Of a DNA stretch of 64,000 bases, positions 11,988 through 22,068 are shown piece after piece (positions within the stretch are counted from its first letter, which is position 1; the number at the start of each line of letters is the position of its first letter). Source of the DNA: Pleurodeles waltl (taxonomy: Eukaryota; Chordata; Amphibia; Caudata; Salamandridae); NCBI RefSeq assembly GCF_031143425.1, contig NC_090444.1:1310943324-1311007323 (forward strand), written 5' to 3'. Both the position numbers and the translations under genes were made by a program. The notes under the pieces were generated by a model, which was not told the DNA's origin, ran no database searches, and worked only from the letters and a program-made list of their open reading frames with translations.

Positions 11988-13649
11988 GTATTATGATCAG
12001 AATTAAACGGTACACTGTGTGACAGTGTGAACTTATTTGTTGTAAGCAAAGAAGTTATGATTCATTGGAAGGAGGTTGCTGGTATTTATGAAACAAGCGA
12101 GAGCTGTGAAGATAAGAAAAAGCCATGCGGAACTCGAAGTAGAGAGCGAGTGAAAATTGAAGAGAAGGTCAAAGGCTTGCTTGTATGTTTTGTTCTAGTC
12201 ACCTTTTGTGTGTGTGCGTGTGAGAGTCAGACAGAACGAGTGTGTTGTGTGTGATTGGTGTTAGTTTATTTTGATGGGGAAAGAACATGTATGTGTGTAT
12301 GTATGTGTTAATTGTGTGTTATTATTGAATGAGGACATATATTAATTGTGGGTTGTTATTGAATGAGGAGACATTGCAATGCTTCTGGTCCTGTACTATT
12401 TTAATATGGCGGAATTCATGTGTGGGACTGGAGAAAATGTGTTGCAATAAAATGGACTGACTTCCATCACCTTCTTGTTGTGTTTGCCACAGCCAGTTAG
12501 TTACCAGTCATAGGATCTGCAAAAGATCGACATATTATGCCCGTTTTCTGGTGTTACCCGTGTGAACCGGTACAAATTTGGCACCGACGATCGATTCGCA
12601 CCAAGGTTGAATGTTTATAGTTCTGTGTAAATATTTCTGGCACAGCACAGCCTTCTCTCCTGGGCTGAACATTGAAGAGGCCTCTTTTGTGCATGCATAA
12701 TTCGAGTTATGAGTGCTTCTGAAAGACGTTTTTAAATCACCATTGTATGAACAGAGAAGCACATGCACACTTTTCTTGCATGGAAGCAGACCAGGGTCCA
12801 AAATACATAATGCCCCCGCAGCAGTATTTCGCAGCTTATGTTTAAGATTGCAGGTAAAGAGCAGATATGTTGTCATCTGTTGCTTTTCAACCACATAATA
12901 GGAGTTGTTCCAAGGCCGTTCCTTTCACAGTGGAAACAGGTGCAGATGACACTTTTCAGGATTCGAGTTGCATCTTCTTTTATTTTAAAAAAACATCATA
13001 ATTAACAATTACGAAAACAGTAAGACACTTGAAAAAGAATTAAAACAATTGTTCCGAAATTAAAAGCAAAATTCCAATTTGTGAGCATGGTTATATTAAG
13101 AGCTGTAGCATACAAAGAATTGTCGTGTGTTTGAACGAAGTTTTTATTTGTCTCAAGGCTTTTTGCCATGATTATGGGCCTTTCAAAGGGTGGAAACGAA
13201 AGACAGCGAAAGCACACAATGTTGCAATATATACAAATATTTAGTTTTGTATTCAATTAAATGTTCAATGCAATTATAAGTGTCAATATTTCCCCTTTCT
13301 GATCAACTTTATCAGACGTGAACATGGTTTTGTTATTTAGTGACTGCATTTAGTTTTGTTACTAAGCCCCTTTTATAAGATGATAATCATGTGCCTTCTC
13401 CTTGACATGCCTGTTTCTACAAGTTTGGACAAGATCACTTCTGGGGTAACAAGCTTGTGCAGTATGGACTTGTGTTAATGAGTAAGGCAGCATAAATCAA
13501 CCTACCTGTGCCATGTTGATACCCTTTGCATAAAACAGATCTCACCATACACACTCTGTGGCACATGCACAAAACAACTGTGTGGTCACAAACCTTGAGA
13601 TTCACACAGTCAAAAGATTTGCAACCGCAAAATTGTGTTTAACCATATA
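11988..13649. other. Unidentified; AATAAA signal near 12448
   Basis: About 1.65 kb. 12300-12370 holds a short direct repeat (TGTTATTATTGAATGAGGA). TTGCAATAAAATGG at about 12444-12457, followed by a T-rich stretch and CACA, could be the end of an unrecognised LTR or a 3' UTR. Several short frames near 12535-12900 and 13000-13256 are AT-rich without protein similarity. Confidence 0.35.
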
Positions 13650-13717
13650 GGGCCATATGTACGAACACATTTTCCCATTGACACAGAATGGGAAAAACCC
13701 TTTGCTACATCTGGCCC
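13650..13717. mobile_element. Short MITE, 68 bp, ATA target duplication
   Basis: GGGCCATATGTACGAACAC at the left pairs with TTTGCTACATCTGGCCC at the right, with a central TTTTCCCATT...AATGGGAAAA stem. ATA lies on both sides (13647-13649, 13718-13720). Its right end (GCTACATCTGGCCC) matches the right ends of the elements at 44006-44110 and 63386-63630, so it belongs to that family. Confidence 0.8.
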
Positions 13718-14085
13718 ATAGTGAATAACTTTTATGTTTCACAGAAACTTTCCGAATCGCAAAGGGGGGTTTGCAACTCATTCCAATTCTCAGTTAGAAG
13801 ACATAAAAGGGGAGCCCTCTTCTAATTTTGATTTGTAGTATTATGTATAAACGGTTTGTGACAGCAATTACAGAAACCATTGGGAAATGACTGCACTTCA
13901 TAGGAGATGGTAACTGATTTGCAAAGGGGAATTTGTCTATGTTGAACAGATTGTATCTAGTGATTTGGGAGGAGGGGTACTTGGGGAGTGTAGGCAGTGT
14001 AGCCAAGGACCACTGTCTGGTTCCCCACCTTCGCCTCCCTCCTGGCAGGAAACCACTGCCTGGTCTGCACCAATGTACTTTCAGA

Positions 14086-15395
14086 TGAGAGAGCATAACT
14101 TAGCTGCGCCATTATGCCCTCTAGAATGTAATCTGCTTTCTATGTAACATGTGTAAATGGCTTTTCATATAAATGTGGTGGGCTGAAATGCACACTAGTA
14201 AAGTGCACGCATGAGTAAAATCCTGGCAATGTTTCATGCTAAACGTTTTATTAATCATTTCACAAGTTATTACAATATTTTAGAAATATTATTTCCATAA
14301 TCAATTTGTATTCATTATGTTTATGAGAAATGTGTGGAAAATCATTTAAATCAAATGTGCATTTATGTCTATGTTAGTTTGGCCAGAGTGAAGGCCAGAG
14401 TTTCTTTCTGTGTTTAAATCTTTAACATGAGGCTTGTTTTTCTGCATATTTTCCTAAGTTGTAATCACGATAGTACCAATGAAGTTTATCGGTGGTTGTA
14501 GATAAAAGGGGCTGAGAAGACTTGTTATCAAGGTCGGAAGGAGTAACATGGAGTCAGTAGCTGAACTCCCCTCCACATTTCTGCGCACAAGAATGATTCA
14601 ACTTAGAGAGATCTCACTTAAAAGGATGAACATATCAATTTAATGTGTGATTTAAAACATTGTTGTTTCAAAGGAAACTTTTGGCTGTTATGTCAGCTTC
14701 TGAAAGATTTAAGACCTAAATGTTGTATAGTCAGTTGCAGATTTGGATTCCCTTCGCCCCTTGATCAGAGCTGATTTCTGAGAGGTACAGACTTCTCTTT
14801 TCTAATTAAACTAAGTGGCTTCATGTTGCTCACATTCCTCTTGACGAACTTCTACAGCGGTTTCTGTAGTGCTGATATTTTTCTCTGAAATTTACATAGG
14901 CATTAGAATAGTTGGGAACTTAGATGAAATGGCTGGGCATAGGAAATTAAATCTGAATTCAAAGAACCATACGCTTTTCCTTAATTTCTATATTGTGGCT
15001 ATTGAAATATTTGTCTTCCGTATGTTGATAAAATCTAATGTGGTACACCACTTTAATTAACCTGTGGTGACTCTTTACATTTATGGCATGTCTTTGAGAC
15101 TCATTTCTGTAAGTTTGACTTTGAGTATGTAATAAAGCCCATTTAAACTTCAAGTTGGTCTCTGAGGTCGAATGTATGGCCAAGTGGGTTGCACTGTAAT
15201 TAAATATGAATAATTTGATGTGAGCCTTCGCACTCCTCAAATTTGGAAAAGATTCCTCGGACCAAAGAATTTAGAATTAATGTGAACCACTGGATCAGAT
15301 GTTAGCAACAAGGATGGTTGTATTTCAGAAGTGAGGAGAACCTGAACCATATTCTGGAGTACTTAGTCTCCAGAGTCCAATCCTTAATGCCCACA
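14086..15395 (+). repeat. 5' LTR of the endogenous retrovirus
   Basis: It starts TGAGAGAGCATAACTTAGC, which matches TGTGAGAGCATAATTGAGC at 24534. Similarity to the 3' LTR runs about 285 bp, to the shared TTTATGTC near 14370 and 24818. The right edge is set at ...CCCACA (15395), just before the primer site. AATAAA lies at about 15129-15134. GATAAAAGG near 14500 is a possible TATA element, which is an inference. Length would be about 1310 bp. Confidence 0.75.
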
Positions 15396-15397
15396 TT

Positions 15398-15415
15398 TGG
15401 AGGATCAGCGAAATT
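15398..15415 (+). other. Candidate tRNA primer-binding site
   Basis: TGGAGGATCAGCGAAATT begins three bases after the inferred LTR end and has the TGG start expected of a site complementary to a tRNA 3' CCA end. I cannot assign the tRNA. Confidence 0.45.
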
Positions 15416-16552
15416 GCGGAGAACCAGAAGAGAGTTGTGCTGGTGGCTGAGGTGTGACTATTAATAGGATTGTGAATTGCAGCAGTTCGTATTTAGTTTG
15501 TGGTGACTGTGGGATTGGGTGGTGTCTCGCAAAGATGTTTTGTATATTGTGTGAGTGTGGTGATTTATAAAGAAGTGGTTATAGGGTCCCATGTGACCCA
15601 AGATCATGGGATAGTTTTAAAAGGTGCACAAGACACAGTATTAAATTGCCTGCTAACTATTCATGTTCGTTGTGAGACGTCATCAACCGCAAAGTTAAGA
15701 TAAGGTCTTACTTTGTGTGAATGTGAGGTGATTGGTATAGTGGATCTTAATGCTAAAAATAAACTAATTAATGCCCAGAGTGAAGCTGTACTGATCTGGA
15801 TGGCACCCCACAGGTTTAGCTTCCATTTGAAGTGTTTGGAAACTTTCTTGTGTATTTGAAAACTATTCATTCTTTAGTGGAACAGACAAAAGTTATTGTA
15901 TTGTATTTTTATATGTGTGTGAGATTGCGGAGAGTGTGCATGCAGATTGTGAAGGAGGGGGAACTGCTGCAAGGAGTGAGGTTTACGTCACGGAGTGCAA
16001 CGCTGGTATAGGTAGGCTAGTGTGGTGCCATGCTGTTATTGTGAATGATTCAAAACTTTATGATAGTTGTTGACATTGTTTAAAGAAAAATTACATGTTT
16101 TAAAGTAATGCTAGATTTGTTTAGAGGCGATGTTCATATTCCCACTAGGGAGGGTGAGGAGTTGCCTCCTGAAGATACCTCAGGTCATTATATGGCAATT
16201 AATGTAGGGCTCTACACATGTCTGGATTGGTCAATGGTAAAAGATCACAAAAAATAGAAGCTCCATTGACATTTCCATGATATGACACATTTAATTTGCG
16301 AAGTTTTAAACATTTGAGGAGGGTGACATGTGAAATGAAGCCACCTCTTAGACCCCCACAATATGGAGCACTTAATACTTGGAAACGTGCTGCTCATGCC
16401 AGAGAAAAAGAAATGCCATGTTAGGGCAAGGAAAGCCATATGTACCTATGCAGATGCAAGGTGGGTCGCTGAACAGAAAACATGAACTGACTTGATAGAC
16501 CATTGAAAATGCTGAGGGAGAAAAGGACCAGAGAAAGACTGGGAAATCAAAC
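15416..16552 (+). other. Retroviral leader between primer site and gag
   Basis: About 1.1 kb without a long frame. It lies where a leader and packaging signal would be expected. No splice donor is obvious enough to call. Confidence 0.4.
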
Positions 16553-18580
16553 TTGAACAAATCAAAAGAAATTGATGATACAGCAGAGGCTATTGGTATT
16601 GAGTTGGTGCATAGGTTCCTGGTTGGGTTGTTATCAGAACATCCACCCCATATAATAAAGCCAGAGGTCAGAGTGGAAACAATGGTACTTGTGACAGTGG
16701 TCCGATTACATTTGCCACATCCCAGCGTAGATGACTCCTAGTCCTGTGGAAGCCGTCCCATCTAGCATAATTTATGAATCAAGAAGTTGAGGGTTTGAGA
16801 GAGTGTCCCAGTTGACCATACCGTGAGCACTATTGATGCACTTACCATTGCTGTAATTATTGGTCCAGATATTCCTGTGTATAAATCATCAGGATCTGGA
16901 AAAAATACTTACACTCTGACTGTACCCAACACTGTTGGAGGAAAGAGCAGAGTTCCAAATAGTCCAGTTGTTAGGGAATTTGTCCCTTTGATTATAACGC
17001 ATTCTAGCTCCCCAAGTGGGGCAAGTGCAGATACAACTTTGAATATGTAAAGATGCACATCAATAGGTACTTATCAGAAAGTGCCTACCCATGCAACTAA
17101 TGAATGGGGACCGCCTTTAAATTATGGGAATGGTGCCCAAGGAAGTGATACAATACCTAAGATTCTTGAAGTGAATCGACCCCTCTGTGCAAAGGAAATA
17201 GATGATTGGGTGAAAGCTTTTAATGAAAGTATCACATCTAGAGAAAGCGTCAATACAGATGAGAGTCAAGGCACAACTCATCATCTCCAAAAGAAAGAGC
17301 TGTGAATGTGATGAAGCTTGAAATAGAACTGATGAAATGATTGTTGGAAATCCTGCATTGGTACAATTAATGGCCTATAATGAAGATGAACTCACATATA
17401 TATGTAGGGATATCAGAAAACAAGCAGGGCAAGTTTACGATAAATTGTCAGAATTGGCGCAAAAATATGAAGTAGATTTAAATAAAATGAAAACTTTACA
17501 AAGAAGCTATTGAGTGTGTTTCAGTGAAATGGATATTAATTTTATGAGAATACGGGGCATGAAAACTCAGATTAAAGAACTAATTCATAATATCAGGAAA
17601 TTGAATGAATCAGACAAGTAGGAGACTAAGGGCCTGATTACAACTTTGGCAGAGGTGGTTAATCGTCCCAGATGTAAAAGGATATCCCGCCTGCTGTATC
17701 ACGAGTTCCATAGGATATAATGGACTCGTAATACGATGGTTGGGATATCCGTCACATTTGGGACGGATTAACCCCCCTCCGCCAAAGTTGTAATCAGGCC
17801 CTAAATCGGCAAAAATGAAAGTGGTAAAGAAATCTATGGGTGAACCACCTCCGGGAGCAGCAGGGGGGTGTTGCATTCTTTTCCTTGAGAGAAGTGACTG
17901 GTGGAGGTTATGTACATGTGCCATGGAGCAGAAGTGATCTTGCATCATTTACCAATGATATCTCAGTTAAGAGAGGAGCCAGTAGAATGGTACAGACAGG
18001 TTGAAAGATTTAAAATAATTTCACAGGTGTTGTGGGTTGATTTAAATATGTTTTTTGACATCATTGTTCCGAGTGATTTGTGGACGCAGTGTAAGTTAGC
18101 TGCCCAGTGGCCTGGGATGAAATCAAATAGAAATTCAATTACAAAGGGTCCTTCTCCAGCAGTTATGGAAAAAGTATCAGCAGGTCATAATGTTCCTGAA
18201 AAGAAAGGTGCCTCCTCGAGATATTGATTGGGTCAAAACTGACAGAATGACACGAGAATCAAAGGAGTCAGTCCATGCTTACTATGAGCAATTGTTACAG
18301 GCATTCAGATATTACAGTGATATGGAGACATTGGAGGCTAAGGATAAGGGACGTTCTGTGTCGAGTTTTGTGACAGGGTTAAGGCCAAAAATCAGTATGA
18401 TGATCCAGCAACATTTGTATTGTTGGCAGAATAAGTTGATTGACAAGATTTTGTGGTACGCCAAATACTGCCATGATGAGATTGAGATGAAGCAGAAAAA
18501 GTTTAAGGGAAAGCTGATAGTCGCTCAGATGAAAGCAGCCCAAAGAACTTGCCAGATGCCCCAGCTGCAAATAATGTAGG
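16553..18580 (+). pseudogene. gag: Retroviral gag remnant (matrix/capsid)
   Basis: Gag forms the virion core. The N-terminal part (16553-17620) is read only as short open segments. The clearest part is the capsid C-terminal region at 18225-18560: DWVKTDRM, ESVHAYYEQLLQAFRYYS, SSFVTGLRPKISMMIQQH, then a charged helix. This is the spacing seen in gamma/epsilon capsids (major homology region type). A frameshift near 18190-18220 separates it from the upstream frame (EPVEWYRQVERFKIISQ). A MITE sits inside at 17630-17801. No CCHC zinc knuckle was found: the sequence passes from the capsid end to mid-protease within tens of bases, so nucleocapsid appears deleted. Confidence 0.75.
17630..17801. mobile_element. 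Palindromic MITE, 172 bp, inserted in gag
   Basis: The left end GGGCCTGATTACAACTTTGG and right end CCAAAGTTGTAATCAGGCCC form a perfect 20-bp terminal inverted repeat. TAA flanks both sides (17627-17629, 17802-17804). Inner pairs (GGATATCCCGCC / GGGATATCCGTC) extend the palindrome. It has the same ends as the 3947-4353 element and related diverged copies at 45500-45669 and about 62765-62825. It is younger than the retrovirus that it interrupts. Confidence 0.93.
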
Positions 18581-18595
18581 TACAATGCAGGGGGT

Positions 18596-18800
18596 ATATC
18601 AGCAAACAAACCTACCCCTCTCAGGAAAAACAGTCCAAGTTGTTGGGGGAGAAAATAAAAAGATTTCAACTCAAGAAACTGCCCAGTTACCATAAAAATA
18701 GGGTCCTTTGAGGATGAACAAAAGGTCATAATATGCAATTGCAGTCCAATGATTCTCTTGGGAAGAGATTTTCTGTCCAAGATGAACTGTGTTATTTTTT
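18596..18800 (+). pseudogene. pro: Retroviral protease remnant (C-terminal half)
   Basis: The protease cleaves Gag-Pol into mature proteins. Only the C-terminal half is visible: LSGKTVQVVGG, then a stop, then ILLGRDFLSKMN at about 18741-18785, which is the conserved GRD-L helix of retroviral aspartic proteases. The catalytic D-[ST]-G triplet that should lie upstream is absent, consistent with a deletion removing nucleocapsid and the protease start together. Confidence 0.65.
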
Positions 18801-19130
18801 GCAGAAATTGAAATACAAACCCCAGGTGAGGAAGCTGTCTTTACGTTATCCAGAAATTAATCACGTTGTGCTTTGTTGACTTTGCTAACATTTGATGATT
18901 TCCCTCCTGATTTGAGAGAGACAGTCAAATATGAAGTCTAGGATTTTTCAGGGAAAGGATATCTGACTGATAAAAGGTGTTGAACCTGTACAATTTACTG
19001 TCAGTACAAATACTGAATTCCTGAGAATACCACAATGCAATTGGACTTCTGAAATGATTGCTAGAATAACTCCTGTAATCAAGTCTTTGGTATAGCAAGG
19101 AATTTTGAGGGACATAATGGGCAGTCCTTG

Positions 19131-20385
19131 AAACTCTCCCATTAAGGGTCTTCAGAAACTGCGTGATAAGTACAGGATTGTACAAGATCTTCGAAAAATA
19201 AACAACATTGTTGTTCCTTGTTGCCCCATGGTACCCAATCCAGCTGTGATATTGTTGCAGATTCCATTTGAGGCTGAGAAATTCACCATCATTAATTTGT
19301 GTCAAGCCTTCATTTTGATACTGTTGCATGAGGACTGTCAATTCCTCTCCCATTTCGGTTTGGAAATAGGATTTTGGCATGGTGCTGAGTCCTACAATGG
19401 GTATACCGAAAGTCCTTCTATTCTTAACCAGATTTTAAGGAAAAATCTAGAATCTTTAGTTATGCCCTGTAAGTCAGTCCTAATCCAGTACATTGATGAC
19501 ATAAGTGTGGCATTGAATACTCAGGAAGCCTGCTAAAAGGACACTATTGCATTTTACTGAACCATCTGGCAGAGAATGGACATAAAGCGTCCCTAGGAAA
19601 GTTACAATATTGTCAAGAAGAGGTCCAATACCTTGAACATCATGTTGAGAAAGGAGTGAGAAAAGTGTCACAAGAGAGAAATTCAGCTATACTGAGAATG
19701 AGTCTACCAACCACACAGAGAGAGACAGGATCTTTTTGGGAATGGTGGGCTACTGTAGACAGTGGATACCCAACTTTTCCCTGGTGGTCAAACATTTTCA
19801 GAGGCTGACACACAAAATGTGTCCGGTCCGGTACCATGGGATAATGGTTGCCTCATCACGTGTCTAGAGCTGAGAGAATATCGCTGTCATGCCCCAGCTC
19901 CAGGGATGCCTGATTTTAATAAATCTTTTGCACTTTTTTCAGTGAGAGGGAGGGCTGTGCTCTCACTGCTAACACAAAAGCATGAAAATGCCAAGAGACC
20001 TGTAACTTATTTTTCAACCACGTTAGATCTTGTAGCTTCAGCACTGCCTGGTTGCCTTAAAGCAGTGGCAACGGTCAAAACTAGTATTGAGAGACATGAG
20101 CATATTGTTATGGGTCACCCTTTAACTGCTTACATTCTCCACTCTGTCAAACTATTGTTGACTAGGACTCTCCACCTCAAAGGCAGCCGGCTCACTAAGT
20201 CTGAGCATGGTAATTTTGGCTGCGGAAAATGAGACTGTCAAATGTTGTGGTGTTTTGAATCCTTCTACTTTATTGCCAATATTAGGCCAAGGAAGTAATG
20301 ATGACTGTGAAGGGGACCATGATTGTCTTGATGTTACTGAACTGTGCACCAAACCGAGACCAGATATATGAGATGAACCATTACC
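19131..20385 (+). pseudogene. pol: Retroviral reverse transcriptase remnant
   Basis: RT copies the RNA genome into DNA. Recognisable blocks are KYRIVQDLRKIN (about 19168-19203), a PNPAVILLQIP-type block and the catalytic Y-I-D-D at 19489-19500 (LIQYIDDISVALNT). After a stop and a frameshift come an LAENGHKASLGKLQYC block and a YLEHHVEKG block (19565-19660). The conserved aspartate of motif A (family form LDLKDAF) is changed, reading INLCQAF. The thumb/connection part is shifted among frames (PVTYFSTTLD near 20000). It is clearly dead. Confidence 0.8.
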
Positions 20386-20900
20386 TCAATCTGATTTTGT
20401 CGTTTATGCTGATGGTTGATATTTGAGAGACAGTAGAGGAGAAGCCTATGCTGGTTGTACTCTTTTTGGAATTGTTGAAGCTTCCTGGCTTCAAGGAATA
20501 TTTTCCGCCCAAATGGCTGAATTGATTGCTCTTACAAGAGCATGATGTCCCTCTGATCAACTGAAGGTGATAATCTTTAATTATAGTCAGTACAGCTTTT
20601 GTGTCATTCATGACTTCAGAGAACTGTGGTCTCAGAGAGGGTCTATGGCATCTTCTGGATCTCTGATCCAGAATGGCGAACAAGTGAGCCTTCTTGACGC
20701 ATTACAATTGCTTAAGCAAGTCGCAGTGGTCAAGTGCCTCAAGTCACAGTGGTCAAGTGCCCTGCACATTGTTCTGGAGATGATCATGTGACTTTGGACA
20801 ATAGCTACACTGATGAGGTTGCAAAATACTATGCTCATGGTGTTTGTGCATTTAATGGTGAATTTACAAATGAGGAAATCGATGAGACTGGCTTTAACCT
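20386..20900 (+). pseudogene. pol: Retroviral RNase H remnant
   Basis: RNase H removes the RNA strand during reverse transcription. The region reads QSDFVVYADG, then a stop where serine is usual, then EAYAGCTLFGIVEASW and SAQMAELIALTRA. This is the DG-x-x...AQ-x-AELIAL arrangement of gamma/epsilon RNase H. It continues to an HCSGDDHVTLDNSYTDEVAK segment near 20765-20825 that matches the domain's C-terminal DxxA helix. A roughly 24-bp block (AAGTCGCAGTGGTCAAGTGCC-like) is duplicated at about 20718-20762. Confidence 0.75.
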
Positions 20901-21029
20901 TTTGTTGCTAACAGCTTGTACTTGGGATGAAGCAAAGAGGCTTCAAGAGGAAGTGTCTAAGGAAAACAACAGAGTTGGATCAGAGCAGGTTGTGTCAAAA
21001 GAGATGATGACATTTGGGTCTTGATGGAT

Positions 21030-22060
21030 GGAATACCAGTGTTGCCAAATAGTCTGTTACCACCTATGGCTAAACATTTCTATGGTCCAGCTCATATTGG
21101 CAGGGATGCTATGGTGAGGCTGTTCAGATAGACTTGGTTCAATCCTGAATTCAGATTGATGGCTGTAGTGTGTCACAGCTGCATTGTGTGTCAACAGAAC
21201 AATATTGGGAAGGGAACTACAACTACATGTAGTCACATAGGAAGGTCAGGAGGTCCTTTTAAGAGGATGCAGCTAGACTTAATGGAGTTGCTTGTGTATA
21301 ATGGGTTAGAGTATGTTTTGGTTGTTTTGTGCATCTTTTCCTGTTGAGTTGAGGTGTATCCAACTAGAAGAAACAATAGTCTCACTGTAGCTAAATTGAT
21401 ATTGAGGGAACTCATTCCACAATTTGGCTTCTCAGCATCTTTAGAATCGGATCAAGGAACTCATTTCAATAATCAGGTCCTGAGATTGTTGTGTGCAGCA
21501 CTACAAATGGATCAGAGATTATATTGCAGCTATGGACCTGAGGCTTCAGGTCTTGTGAAGTAGGTGAATGGCACGTTGAAATCCAGATAGGCAAAAATAT
21601 GTGCTTTGACATCTTTGAAATGGCCTGATGCTCTGCCTCTTCAGTTGTTGAGTCTTCAGAGTGTACCTGATCGAAAGACTGGACTTTCCCCCACAAAATC
21701 ATTATGGAGAGGGCAATGAGGCTGCTAGTTATTCCTGCGAATGCACTTTTGAACATTACAGATGATATGGTCCAAGATTTTTGCAAAGGACTAGTTCACA
21801 TAGTGCATTCTGTCTCATATCAGGTCAGAACAGTCACAGCCCCTCCGCACCCCGAACAGTGCCATGACCTCTGTCCCTGTGACTGGGTCTTGGTGAAGAA
21901 ACACATCAGGAAGACGTGTCTAAAGACCCTTTGGCATGACCTTACCATGTAATCCTAGTTACAATGACTGCTTTGAAGTGTGGAGGTCTCCCCAAATGGA
22001 TTCATGCTTACCATACTCGCAGAGTTTAATGTTCCCTTGATACGACAGTACCAATCCCCA
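21030..22060 (+). pseudogene. pol: Retroviral integrase remnant
   Basis: Integrase inserts the DNA copy into the host genome. The zinc-binding end is at about 21165-21210 (CHSCIVCQQNN). The catalytic core has a D in QLDLMELLVYNG (about 21270), a second D in SLESDQGTHFNN (about 21445) and E in GPEASGLVK (about 21537), so the D,D-35-E triad positions are still visible. Stops interrupt at about 21344, 21560 and 21588. The C-terminal DNA-binding part appears at 21860-21930 (DWVLVKKHIRKT). The sequence is of gamma/epsilon type, not Gypsy. Confidence 0.8.
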
Positions 22061-22068
22061 AAGAACCT

